Positions 40,861-50,200 of a stretch of DNA of 64,000 nucleotides are shown piece by piece. Both the position numbers and the translations under genes were made by a program. Numbering within the stretch: position 1 is the stretch's first letter; each line of letters begins with the position of its first letter. The stretch comes from an uncultured Prevotella sp. (GTDB lineage: Bacteria; Bacteroidota; Bacteroidia; Bacteroidales; Bacteroidaceae). Location of the stretch: the NCBI GenBank assembly GCA_900540375.1, contig UQFS01000017.1, forward strand, positions 7,989 to 71,988, in the 5' to 3' direction. The notes beneath the pieces were generated by a model that had not been told where the DNA came from, did no database searches, and saw only the letters and a list, made by a program, of their open reading frames with translations.

Positions 40861-42213
40861 TTATTTCTCTATGTTGGGCTTTGCCAACAGCGTATCTTCT
40901 TTTCCATTCTTTCTGAAGTCACCGAGTGTCACGTTGAGAATCTCATTGTCGTACTCCTCGCGAGCCTCACCGGCAGGCAGGGTGACGCGGATGTAGTTGT
41001 CGGTGAAACCGTGCATGGCGTGTCCGGCGGGTGCTTTCTCGAAGAGCACGTGTCGTGTCTGTCCGATATAGTGGGCATAGAAGTCGTGCGTCTTCTTGTC
41101 GGAGAGTTCCAGGAGTCGTCTTGAGCGCTCCTTCTTGTCCTTGTCGCTGACCACGTAGGGGATGGCGAGTGCCGACGTGCCCGGTCGCTCGGAGTAGGGG
41201 AAGACGTGGAGCTGGGTCACGGGCAGACCGTCGAGAAAGTCGTAGCAGTCCTCGAAGTACTCCGGCCGCTCGCCACGGCAGCCTACCATCACGTCGACAC
41301 CGATGAACGCATCGGGCATAAGTTCCTTGATGAGGTGGATCTTATGGGCGAAGACATCACGCGTGTAGCGGCGGTGCATGAGTTTGAGCACCTCGTCATT
41401 GCCGCTCTGCAAGGGGATGTGGAAATGCGGCATGAAGGCGCGCGAGTGGGCACAGTACTCGATGAGCTCGTCGTCGATGAGGTCTGGTTCCAGCGAGCTG
41501 ATGCGATAGCGCTGGATGCCCTCCACGCCGTCGAGGGCTTTGACCAGGTCGAGGAAGGTCTCGCCGGTGGTCTTGCCAAACTCTCCGATGTTCACACCGG
41601 TGAGCACGATCTCCTTGCCGCCTTCGTGTGCCGCCTGTTCGGCCTGCTCCACGAGCGAGGCGATGGTGGGGTTGCGAGAGAAGCCACGGGCGTAGGGGAT
41701 AGTGCAGTAAGTGCAGAAATAGTCACATCCGTCCTGTACTTTCAGGAAGTAACGCGTGCGGTTACCGCGTGAGCACGACGGTTGGAAAGTCTTGATGTCC
41801 TTGGTCTTCTCGTGGTGGAGGGCGTGGAGGTGACCTTCACGCGGTTGTGTCCATGCGTCGGAGAGATATTGTATGAGGTCGGCTTTCTCGTTGGAGCCGA
41901 GTACGAGGTCCACGCCGTCGATGGCGCTCACCGTCTCGGGCTCCAGCTGGGCATAGCATCCCGTGACCACAACAAAGGCGCCGGGGTTCTCACGCACCAT
42001 ACGGTGGATGGCCTGACGGCATTTGTGGTCGGCCACCTCCGTCACCGAGCAGGTGTTGATCAGGCAGATGTCGGCGTGCTCACCCTCGTGAGCGGTCGTG
42101 ACGCCCATCTCGCTGAGCAGCTTGCCAAAGGTGGAAGTTTCGGAGAAGTTGAGCTTGCAGCCCAGCGTGTAGTAGGCTGCTTTCTTGCCTTGGAAGGCAC
42201 TGGTATTGATCAT
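40861..42213 (-). CDS. mtaB: tRNA (t6A37) methylthiotransferase MtaB
   Basis: Radical SAM methylthiotransferase (450 aa) converting t6A37 to ms2t6A37 in tRNAs reading ANN codons. Domains: UPF0004 (residues 8-120, AAYYTLGCKLNFSE, then INTCSVTEVAD), radical SAM (about 140-360, GCDYFCTYCTIPYARG with CxxxCxxC), TRAM (about 375-435). GVNIGEFG and VDVMVGCRGE fit MtaB. I use ATG 42213, because a -7 box (42239-42232) would start the transcript near 42225; the longer frame to 42234 begins with TTG inside the promoter. Confidence 0.94.
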   Translation of the reverse strand: MINTSAFQGKKAAYYTLGCKLNFSETSTFGKLLSEMGVTTAHEGEHADICLINTCSVTEVADHKCRQAIHRMVRENPGAFVVVTGCYAQLEPETVSAIDGVDLVLGSNEKADLIQYLSDAWTQPREGHLHALHHEKTKDIKTFQPSCSRGNRTRYFLKVQDGCDYFCTYCTIPYARGFSRNPTIASLVEQAEQAAHEGGKEIVLTGVNIGEFGKTTGETFLDLVKALDGVEGIQRYRISSLEPDLIDDELIEYCAHSRAFMPHFHIPLQSGNDEVLKLMHRRYTRDVFAHKIHLIKELMPDAFIGVDVMVGCRGERPEYFEDCYDFLDGLPVTQLHVFPYSERPGTSALAIPYVVSDKDKKERSRRLLELSDKKTHDFYAHYIGQTRHVLFEKAPAGHAMHGFTDNYIRVTLPAGEAREEYDNEILNVTLGDFRKNGKEDTLLAKPNIEK

Positions 42214-42231
42214 GCTTCTTTTCTTTTTATG

Positions 42232-42239
42232 CAAAGGTA
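42232..42239 (-). promoter_or_regulatory. mtaB: Promoter -7 box for mtaB
   Basis: Minus-strand TACCTTTG, 18 bases before the ATG at 42213; it fixes the start of the gene. Confidence 0.6.
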
Positions 42240-42361
42240 CTGTTTTCCCGTGACAATCTCACTGTAGAAGCAGGGAAAAGTGAAGTTTCTCTCCTTTTGG
42301 CAGACTTTTGTTGCATCGACCATAGACAAACGTCTGATTGCAAAAATCAACACGTGTTTTC

Positions 42362-42392
42362 TTTGTCATGTGGAGATAAATGCTTAATTTTG
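42362..42392 (+). promoter_or_regulatory. Promoter for the GH27 gene
   Basis: TTTG (42362-42365), 19-base spacer, TAATTTTG (42385-42392). The leader is about 110 bases. No further structure is evident in the gap after mtaB. Confidence 0.65.
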
Positions 42393-42512
42393 CGATGACG
42401 ATGCTAAACATCGTACTTACAACTACATAGGCACTAATCTTTAAATATACACCTATTTACTATTACTGATTACTGTTTGGAGTCACATCTCCATGCAACA
42501 AAAGTAGAACTT

Positions 42513-44126
42513 ATGAAGAAAATACTGTTACTCTCCGCCATGGCAGCCTTTGCCGCTATTTCAATAGCACAGACTCTGCATGACGGGCCCACCATGGGAT
42601 GGAGCTCGTGGAACACCTTCGCTTCCAAAATCAATGCGCAACTCATCGAAAGCCAGGCCAAGGCCATGGCCGACAAAGGCTTGAAGTCTGCGGGATATAC
42701 CTACGTCAATATCGACGACGGCTTTCAGGGCGGACGTGACAAGACGACGGGGCAGCTCGTCATCAACCAAGACCGTTTCCCCGGCGGACTGAAACCCGTC
42801 GTGGACTGTATCCACGGGCTCGGTCTGAAGGCGGGCATCTACTCCGATGCCGGACACAACACCTGCGCCGGATACTACGGCGGGGAGAAGCAGGAAGACG
42901 GCACGGGACTCTATGAGCACGACCAGCAGGACTGTGACTACTTCTTCAAAGACCTGCATTTCGACTTCATCAAGGTCGACTACTGCGGTGGCGATGCCGG
43001 TCAGAACAGTGAACGGCTCGGGCTCAACGAGCAGGAACGCTATACAGCCATCAGCAAGGCCATCAAGAATACCGGACGTGAGGTGCGGTTCAACGTGTGC
43101 CGATGGAACTATCCCGGCACGTGGGTGAGCAACATGGCTACTTCATGGCGTACGACCACCGACATCGCTGATGCCTGGAGTTCGGTGCGGCGTATCATCG
43201 GCGAGAACCTTCCGCTGGCCGCTTACAGCCATCGTGGGCACTACAACGACATGGATATGCTTGAGGTGGGACGCAGCATGACGGCAGAGGAGGACAAGAC
43301 CCACTTCGGTATGTGGTGTGCGATGAACTCGCCGTTGCTCATCGGCTGCGACATGACACGCATCAAGGACCACACGCTGAAGCTCTTGACCAACCGTGAT
43401 CTTATTGCCATCAACCAGGATCCCGTCGGCGAGCAAGCCTATGTGGTCAAGTTTGTCAACGGCTGTTACGTACTCGTGCGTGATGTAGACCGTGCGCAGG
43501 GTACCCACCGCGTGCTCGTGGTCTACAACCCGTCGGATGCTGAGCATCAGGTCAACGCCAATTTCCGTGATCTCTGTTTAAGCGGACGGGTAAGTATGCG
43601 CGACCTTTTCGAGCAGAAAGACCTTGGCCGTTTCAGCGCTTCCTATACCGTCGACGTACCAGCCCATGGCTGTCGCATCTATAAGCTGCAAGGTCAGAAG
43701 CGACGGGAGCAAATCCGCTACGAGGCAGAGACAGCCTACATCAGCGACTATCAGGAGATCTACAACAACCAGGCACTCAAGACAGGTATCTACCAGACTG
43801 CCGACGGACTCAGCGGACATTTCAAGGCTTCGTGGATCGGCAGCAGCGCAAAGAACGACCTCCGCTTCCGCAAGGTCTACAGTCAGCGTGGCGGCGACTA
43901 CCGTCTCACCATTGCTTATCTCTGTGGTGAGAACCGCAGCATGGATGTAGAAGTCAACGGTAAACTCGTGAAGACGCTCACCGTCAACTCCGGCAACGCT
44001 TCCACGGTGAGGACATCTGCTCCCATCAACGTACATCTCAAGAAAGGCTACAACGAGATCCGCCTCTCAAATACAAAGAACTGGATGCCCGACATCGACT
44101 ACATCGAGGTGGCGAAGGTGAAATAA
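42513..44126 (+). CDS. GH27 alpha-galactosidase with C-terminal CBM-like domain
   Basis: Exported enzyme of 537 aa that removes terminal alpha-galactosyl residues. Signal peptide KKILLLSAMAAFAAISIAQ (residues 1-20). The TIM barrel opens with GPTMGWSSWNTFASKI; the nucleophile Asp is in FIKVDYCGG and the acid/base Asp in HYNDMDMLEVG; MNSPLLIGCDM also matches GH27. A C-terminal beta-sandwich (about residues 400-537, RYEAETAYISDYQ...DIDYIEVAKVK) is a CBM35/CBM6-like carbohydrate-binding module. I start at ATG 42513 because it begins the signal peptide; ATG 42477 adds 12 unrelated residues. It has its own promoter, upstream of the AraC/MFS divergon. Confidence 0.94.
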   Translation: MKKILLLSAMAAFAAISIAQTLHDGPTMGWSSWNTFASKINAQLIESQAKAMADKGLKSAGYTYVNIDDGFQGGRDKTTGQLVINQDRFPGGLKPVVDCIHGLGLKAGIYSDAGHNTCAGYYGGEKQEDGTGLYEHDQQDCDYFFKDLHFDFIKVDYCGGDAGQNSERLGLNEQERYTAISKAIKNTGREVRFNVCRWNYPGTWVSNMATSWRTTTDIADAWSSVRRIIGENLPLAAYSHRGHYNDMDMLEVGRSMTAEEDKTHFGMWCAMNSPLLIGCDMTRIKDHTLKLLTNRDLIAINQDPVGEQAYVVKFVNGCYVLVRDVDRAQGTHRVLVVYNPSDAEHQVNANFRDLCLSGRVSMRDLFEQKDLGRFSASYTVDVPAHGCRIYKLQGQKRREQIRYEAETAYISDYQEIYNNQALKTGIYQTADGLSGHFKASWIGSSAKNDLRFRKVYSQRGGDYRLTIAYLCGENRSMDVEVNGKLVKTLTVNSGNASTVRTSAPINVHLKKGYNEIRLSNTKNWMPDIDYIEVAKVK

Positions 44127-44307
44127 GGAAGCACAGCTTTAGCTTACAAGGAATTGGTTGAAAATAATGCCACATCATATACTTTAAGTTGATTTGTGCG
44201 TGCGGTTTTTGTACCAGTTCGGCGAATATCTTTCACACAGCGACACGGGGAGGCACACCTAAATTTTTTATGTGTAGGGGCGAGGGTTCTCCCGAGAGAT
44301 TTGTTGT

Positions 44308-44390
44308 CGGGAGGTCCGCTGCCCTCAGCGGACGAAGCAATTTGAATGCACTCTGCATTATTGTCCGCTGGGGGGCAGCGGACCTCCCGG
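44308..44390. repeat. Large interrupted inverted repeat
   Basis: Left arm CGGGAGGTCCGCTGCC-CTCAGCGGAC (44308-44333) and right arm GTCCGCTGGGGGGC-AGCGGACCTCCCG (44363-44389), 25-26 bases matching with small indels, around a 29-base AT-rich loop. Each arm is itself partly palindromic (GTCCGCTG...CAGCGGAC). Confidence 0.85.
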
Positions 44391-44676
44391 AAACTGACTC
44401 CCAATTGACCAAATCCTAAAAAGCGATGTAGTAGATCCATGTCATTGTTTAGAAAACTGACAAAAAACGGGCAAAATACAGGCGATTTTCTGCACGAAGG
44501 TGTACTTTGCTCTCAATTTTGCGAATTTTGGGTGCTTTTTTATAAATAGCTAATTATTAGGATGTTATGAGTGTACTGGCATTTTGCGAGCATGAAAAAC
44601 GTTGATGTTGGTCGTCAAAGTGCCGTTTTCTTGCAAAATTCTCTAGAGAATTTCTCATCATTACGGTGGTTTGTAT

Positions 44677-44721
44677 GCATCATCTAAGCGTGATGCTCCG
44701 GTCAACACGCTTAGATGATGC
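44677..44721. repeat. Perfect 16-bp inverted repeat
   Basis: GCATCATCTAAGCGTG (44677-44692) and CACGCTTAGATGATGC (44706-44721) with a 13-base loop. No T-run follows on either side at once, so it is not a typical terminator. Confidence 0.85.
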
Positions 44722-44864
44722 TATGATCTCGCCTTTTTCTCAGGTACAAAGTGCCTTTCTGATGACCAAACGCCGGTTTTCTGACTTTTTCATTCTCTAG
44801 ATTGCAAGTTCCCGCGGAGGCACTTTTGTCGGAATAATTCTGAGTTGTGGTTATCTTGCTCAGA

Positions 44865-45791
44865 CTATATGCCCTGCTCGCCTGACATACTTGGATTTTT
44901 CTGAGCGACTGTTTGCCGGTATTTCTTTGGCGATACACCGACGATCTTGGTAAACAGTCGCGAGAAATAATAGCAGTCGTCGATGCCTACCATCGTGCAT
45001 ATCTGGTTGATCTTGAGATCAGTGGTCTCCAAGAGCTGGCAGGCCCGGTTCACCTTGAGCCGGTTGAAATAGTTGAGCGGCGACTGTCCGATGCTTTTAT
45101 GGAAGATAAGAGAGAACTGCGAGACCGAGTATCCGATGTAGTCGCACAGTTGTTGGAGTGTCAGCTGCTTCTCGATGTTCTCCTTCATATACCTTACCGC
45201 CATGGTGACGATGTCCGTGGTGTCGATGCGTTCTTGCTGAGGGTTGTAGTGCCTGAACTGTTTCAGATAGCAGAGCGAGGCCAGGAAGGCGTAGAGCAGT
45301 GAAGAGGCATATCGCAGATTTTCGAGGCTGTAGTTGTCGCTGATCGTCAGGAAAATATCTTCAAAGATGTCGTTTCGCAGGTTGATACGGGAGTTCGTGC
45401 CCGGCGCAATCTCTTTAGGTTCCAGCTGTCCCTCGCCGAAGCAGTGTGCCATCTGACCGGTGAAATGCATCCAATAGATTGTCCATGGATCTTGGTTGTT
45501 CGACGCATAGACGTGCGGCATACTCCGCGGGATGATGACAAGCTGATTGCTGCGGATGACGTGTCGCTTTCCCGCTACTTCGTACCATCCACTGCCTTTC
45601 ATGCAGTAGATGAGAATATATTGTGCCACACCCTCAGGCCGCTCACGATAGTGGTACATGGCGTGGGGGTAATAGCCGATGTCGGTGATGTAGAGCTGAC
45701 GGAGGAACTCGTCGTTTTCGCAAATATGTCTGATCATGTTTGGTAAGACGATGGAGCGCTCACCGGAAAAACCGTTTTTGATTCTTAGCAT
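44865..45791 (-). CDS. AraC-family transcriptional regulator
   Basis: A 308-residue regulator with an N-terminal cupin-like sugar-sensing domain (QYILIYCMKGSGWYEVAGKR, VIIPRSMPHVYASN) and a C-terminal double helix-turn-helix (about residues 200-298: LTLQQLCDYIGYSVSQFSLI, INQICTMVGIDDCYYFSRLF, GVSPKKYRQ). It is divergent from the MFS sugar transporter and probably controls it and the following enzymes in response to a sugar such as galactose. I chose ATG 45791 (MLRIKNGFSG) because a -7 box at 45823-45816 places the transcript start near 45809; a frame from 45917 would cross the promoter. Confidence 0.92.
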   Translation of the reverse strand: MLRIKNGFSGERSIVLPNMIRHICENDEFLRQLYITDIGYYPHAMYHYRERPEGVAQYILIYCMKGSGWYEVAGKRHVIRSNQLVIIPRSMPHVYASNNQDPWTIYWMHFTGQMAHCFGEGQLEPKEIAPGTNSRINLRNDIFEDIFLTISDNYSLENLRYASSLLYAFLASLCYLKQFRHYNPQQERIDTTDIVTMAVRYMKENIEKQLTLQQLCDYIGYSVSQFSLIFHKSIGQSPLNYFNRLKVNRACQLLETTDLKINQICTMVGIDDCYYFSRLFTKIVGVSPKKYRQTVAQKNPSMSGEQGI

Positions 45792-45815
45792 GTAGGTTCG
45801 CAAATTAGTCGGTTG

Positions 45816-45823
45816 CAAAGATA
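45816..45823 (-). promoter_or_regulatory. Promoter -7 box for the araC-type gene
   Basis: Minus-strand TATCTTTG, 24 bases before the chosen ATG. It lies 54 bases from the divergent MFS -33 box, close enough for shared operators. Confidence 0.6.
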
Positions 45824-45877
45824 AGGAAACTTTGTCACTTATCGTAATATTATCCATCTTTTCCTTGTTATAATCTA

Positions 45878-45908
45878 TTTCCAACTTGAAATCTTTACAG
45901 TAACTTTG
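45878..45908 (+). promoter_or_regulatory. Promoter for the MFS transporter operon
   Basis: TTTC (45878-45881), 19-base spacer, TAACTTTG (45901-45908), 48 bases before ATG 45957. Confidence 0.65.
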
Positions 45909-45956
45909 CACTATCAATCAAAATATCAAATCGAATTCTATCTAAACAGTCCATTT

Positions 45957-47240
45957 ATGAGTAAGAATGCATATACATACTTTATATGTATGGTAGGAGC
46001 CTTCGGCGGTCTGCTCTTCGGTTATGACTGGGTAGTCATCGGAGGAGCGAAGCCTTTCTATGAGGCTTATTTCGGAATTGGCTCATCACCGGGCCATCAA
46101 GGCCTTGCCATGACCGTGGCTTTGATCGGTTGCATGTTCGGAGCGCTGACCGTAGGATGGCTGGCCGACCGGATGGGTCGAAAGAAGCTGCTGACCCTAT
46201 CCTCCATTGTTTTTCTGCTGTCGGCTTTGGCCACGGGTGCGGTACTTAGTTTCAATACCTTTCTCATCGCCCGCTTCTTTGGAGGTGTCGGCATCGGCCT
46301 GGCCTCGGGACTCTCTCCCATGTATATCGCAGAAGTCGCTCCGGCTTCTATCCGTGGCCGCATGGTATCGCTCAACCAGATGATGATCGTCATCGGTATC
46401 CTTGCCGCCCAGATTGTCAACTGGCTCATTGCCCAGCCTATGCCGGCGGGGATGACCGAGGCCGCTATCGCCCAATCTTGGAATGGACAGATGGCTTGGC
46501 GCTGGATGTTTTGGGTGCCGATGCTCCCTTCCGCCATCTTCTTTGTTCTCAGCCTGTTCATTCCCGAGAGTCCGAGATGGTTGCAGATGCGTGGACATAA
46601 AGGCGACGCCACGGCTACACAGGACAGAGGCAGTCTTTCGGCCTTGTTTTCCCGGCGCTACGCTGCCGTCCTGCTTCTTGGCATCTTCATCGCTGTCTTC
46701 CAACAGTGGTGTGGCACGAATGTCATCTTCAACTATGCCCAGGAGATCTTCCAGCAGGCTGGCTATGAGATTGGCGACGTGCTCTTTAACATCGTGGTCA
46801 CCGGCATCGCCAACCTTGTGTTCACCTTCGTCGCCCTTCACACCGTCGACAAGTTGGGCCGTAAGCCCCTCATGCTGCTTGGAGCCGGCGGACTGTGTCT
46901 GATCTATGCCATTCTCGGCACCTGCTACTATCTGCAAGTCACCGGCGTGGGCATGATCGTGCTGGTGGTGCTGGCCATTGGCTGTTATGCCATGACCCTT
47001 GGCCCCTGCACCTGGGTGCTGATCTCAGAGATCTTCCCCGACAAGGTTCGGTCAGTGGGCGTGTCGACGTGTACCTTTGCCTTGTGGATCGGCTCCTCCA
47101 CGCTCACCTACACCTTCCCCTTCCTCAACCGCTCGTTGGGCAGTTACGGTACGTTTTGGATCTATGCCGCCGTCTGTGCCGTTGGCTTCATCGTCTTCGC
47201 CACCAAGCTGATGGAGACAAAAGGCACGTCGCTAAAGTAA
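45957..47240 (+). CDS. MFS sugar porter (XylE/GalP-like)
   Basis: A 427-residue inner-membrane carrier with 12 helices of the sugar porter family, probably proton symport of galactose or a similar monosaccharide. Signatures: GGLLFGYDWVVIGGAKPFYE in helix 1, GWLADRMGRKKLL (the R-x-G-R-K/R loop), PESPRWLQ after helix 6, QQWCGTNVIFNYA in helix 7, and PCTWVLISEIFPDKVRS. Start ATG 45957 is supported by the promoter position; an earlier ATG at 45906 lies within the -7 box. It heads a run of genes (DUF5107, GH35, GH2) with short gaps. Confidence 0.95.
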   Translation: MSKNAYTYFICMVGAFGGLLFGYDWVVIGGAKPFYEAYFGIGSSPGHQGLAMTVALIGCMFGALTVGWLADRMGRKKLLTLSSIVFLLSALATGAVLSFNTFLIARFFGGVGIGLASGLSPMYIAEVAPASIRGRMVSLNQMMIVIGILAAQIVNWLIAQPMPAGMTEAAIAQSWNGQMAWRWMFWVPMLPSAIFFVLSLFIPESPRWLQMRGHKGDATATQDRGSLSALFSRRYAAVLLLGIFIAVFQQWCGTNVIFNYAQEIFQQAGYEIGDVLFNIVVTGIANLVFTFVALHTVDKLGRKPLMLLGAGGLCLIYAILGTCYYLQVTGVGMIVLVVLAIGCYAMTLGPCTWVLISEIFPDKVRSVGVSTCTFALWIGSSTLTYTFPFLNRSLGSYGTFWIYAAVCAVGFIVFATKLMETKGTSLK

Positions 47241-47283
47241 TATTCATTATTTAAAATTTATACACTATCCATTATACATAACT

Positions 47284-50200
47284 ATGGTAAAAGCATGGAA
47301 AGAGGACGTCGTCATCCCTACTTATGAGATCGGGCAACCCGACAAGAACCCTATGTATCTTGAGAAACGAGTCTACCAAGGCTCCAGTGGCGTGGTATAT
47401 CCATATCCCGTCATCGAGAAGATCAGTGATCAGCCTGTAGCTCACACCTGGCACGCCATATATATCGAGAACGAATACATCAAAGTGATGGTGCTGCCGG
47501 AACTCGGTGGCCGCATACAGATGGCCTACGACAAGGTGAAGGGTCGTCACTTCGTCTACTACAATCATGTCATCAAGCCTGCTCTCGTGGGATTGACGGG
47601 CCCCTGGATCAGTGGCGGCATCGAGTTTAACTGGCCTCAGCACCACCGCCCGTCCACCTTTCTGCCCGTGGACGCTACGATCGAAGAGAACGCCGACGGC
47701 TCCGTGAGCGTGTGGGTCAACGAATATGAGCGTATGTTCCATCAGAAAGGAGCCGCAGGCTTTACGCTTCGTCCCGGTAAGGCTTACCTTGAAATTAGAG
47801 GCCACCTCTATAATGGCACACCGCTGCCGCAGACCTTCCTGTGGTGGGCCAACCCTGCCGTGGCTGTCAACGACTATTATCAGAGCGTCTTCCCGCAGGA
47901 CATCAACGCCGTCTTCGACCACGGCAAGCGTGCCGTCAGCTCGTTCCCGATCGCTACAGGCACCTATTACAAGATGGACTACTCCGCAGGTGTGGACATC
48001 TCCAACTATAAGAACATCAAGGTGCCGACATCCTATATGGGTATCAACTCGAAATACAACTTTGAAGGCGGCTATGAGAATGACTCTCATGGCGGTATGC
48101 TCCACGTGGCCAGCCACCATGTCTCGCCGGGTAAGAAGCAGTGGACATGGGGCAATGGTGACTTCGGACGTGCCTGGGACCGCAATCTCACCGACCACGA
48201 CGGTCCGTATATCGAGCTCATGGCAGGTGTGTTCACAGAGAACCAGCCCGACTTCACGTGGCTCATGCCTTACGAGGAGAAGCGCTTCACACAATATTTC
48301 ATGCCCTATCAGGAGGTAGGTATCGTGAAGAATGCCTCTAAGGATCTTGTCTTCAACATCGACAAGAACGAGGATGGCACCATTTGGTTCAAACTTTATG
48401 CGACCGGCAAACAGCACGTGCATGTCGTTCTGAAGAATGACGACGGTACGATATATTATAATAAGGAGGTGGACCTGAGCCCTGAGCAAATGCTCGTAGA
48501 GCAGCGCATAGACGTCAATGACTCGCCATTAAGTACATTGTCATTCTATGCCAACGATCTGCAATGGCATGCCGAGCCCGACGAGATCCGTCCTATCCCC
48601 GACGCCGCCGAGGCTGCGCTGTCGCCCCAGGACACCAAGGCCAACGACCAGCTCTATCTCACCGGCTTGCATCTGGAGCAGTATCGTCATGCCACATGGA
48701 ATCCTACTGACTATTACGAGGAAGCCCTGCGCCGAGACCCTAACGACTATCGCGGCCTCAATCAGATGGGCTTGTGGTATCTGCGACGGGGTCGCTTCGA
48801 CAAGGCAGAGCCTTATCTGCGCCATGCCCAGAAAGTTCTCTATAAGCGCAATCCCAATCCTTACGACGGTGAGCCGCTCTACAATCTGGCTTTGACGCTA
48901 CGCTGTCAGGGCAGGCGGCACGAGGCTTACGAGTGGTTTTGGAAAGCAGCGTGGAGCTACGCCTGGCGGAGCGCTGCCCTCTATCAGGCTGCCTGCATCT
49001 CTGCAAAGGAAGGCCGGCTCAACGATGCCTTGGATGAAATCGACAGCAGTCTGGCTTGCAACAGCCGCAACCATAAGGCACTGGCATTGAGAGCCACGGT
49101 GCTTCGCTTGGCCGGACGCAAGGACGAAGCGCTGAGCGTCTGCCAGGAGAGCAAGCAAATAGACCTCTTCAACTACGGCTGCCGTTATGAAGAATATTTG
49201 CTCACCGGCGACAAGGACGTGCTCGACGAACTCATCGCGCTGATGCACGGACAGCCCAACAACTACGACGAACTCGGACTGGACTATTGGCGTTGCGGAC
49301 AGGACGAGGTGGCCGCTGCCATCTGGCAACTTGCCGTTGACAATGGTGCCACAACGGCTATGACCTATTACTATATGGGGCTCGCCGGAAAGAAGGAAGG
49401 CTTTGACTTCGGTGCCCAGGCTTGCAGCGACTACTGCTTCCCCAACCGCCTTGAGGCAATCCTCGCCCTGCAGGCTGCCATCGACTATAATGCCGGGGAC
49501 GCTAAGGCGCACTACTATCTCGGCACGCTCTACTATGGTGCACGTCAGTACGATGTTGCCCGTCTCCACTGGAACCGTTCTGCAGAGCTCGACCCGACAT
49601 TCCCCACTGTGTGGCGCAACCTCGCTTTGGAAGAGTTCAACAAGGAGAACAATCCTGAGCAGGCCGTGGCCGATATGGAGAAGGCTTTCAGCCTCAATAC
49701 CCGCGACAGCAGAATACTCATGGAGCTCGACCAGCTCTATAAGCGACTCGGCTACGACCATGACATGTGGTTGAAACATCTTGAGCAATACCCCGAGCTC
49801 ATTGCCCAGCGCGACGACCTGCTGTTGGAGGAGATCACCTTGCTCAATCTCACCGGCCACTATGAGCAGGCCAAGGAGAAACTCGATGCCCATCAGTTCC
49901 ATCCTTGGGAAGGCGGTGAGGGCAAGGTCAGCGGACAATATCAGCTCTCACGTGTGGAGCTTGCCAGACAGGCCTTGGACCGTAAAGACTTTGATGCGGC
50001 CATTCAGCTCCTCAATGAGTGCCTCGTCTATCCGCCTCATCTCGGTGAGGACAAGCTCTACGGCGCCCAGGAGAACGACTTCTACTATCTCCTTGGTTGT
50101 GCTTACGACGCCAAGGGAGAGAACGCAAAAGCTGTGGACTGCTGGGAGAAAGCCACACTTGGACCCACAGAGCCGGCGGCAGCCATGTACTACAACGATG

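Larger units (their letters stand above)
44127..44864. other. 738-bp non-coding spacer rich in inverted repeats
   Basis: No convincing gene on either strand. It holds a large interrupted inverted repeat (44308-44390), a perfect 16-bp inverted repeat (44677-44721), a palindrome AATTCTCTAGAGAATT (about 44637-44652), and two partly matching segments that each run from CAAAGTGCC to TTCTCTAGA (near 44617-44648 and 44745-44801). The composition is mixed. It could be remains of one or more small non-autonomous elements or a structured RNA. Confidence 0.6.

Noticed and set aside
44127..44440. Small gene in the spacer (frames of 76-98 codons on either strand)
   Set aside because: Both frames are generated by the interrupted inverted repeat, have no recognisable domain and no promoter-like sequence in a suitable position.
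47272..48489. 405-codon minus-strand frame across the DUF5107 gene
   Set aside because: Antisense shadow; the + strand frame has clear domain content and close operon spacing.
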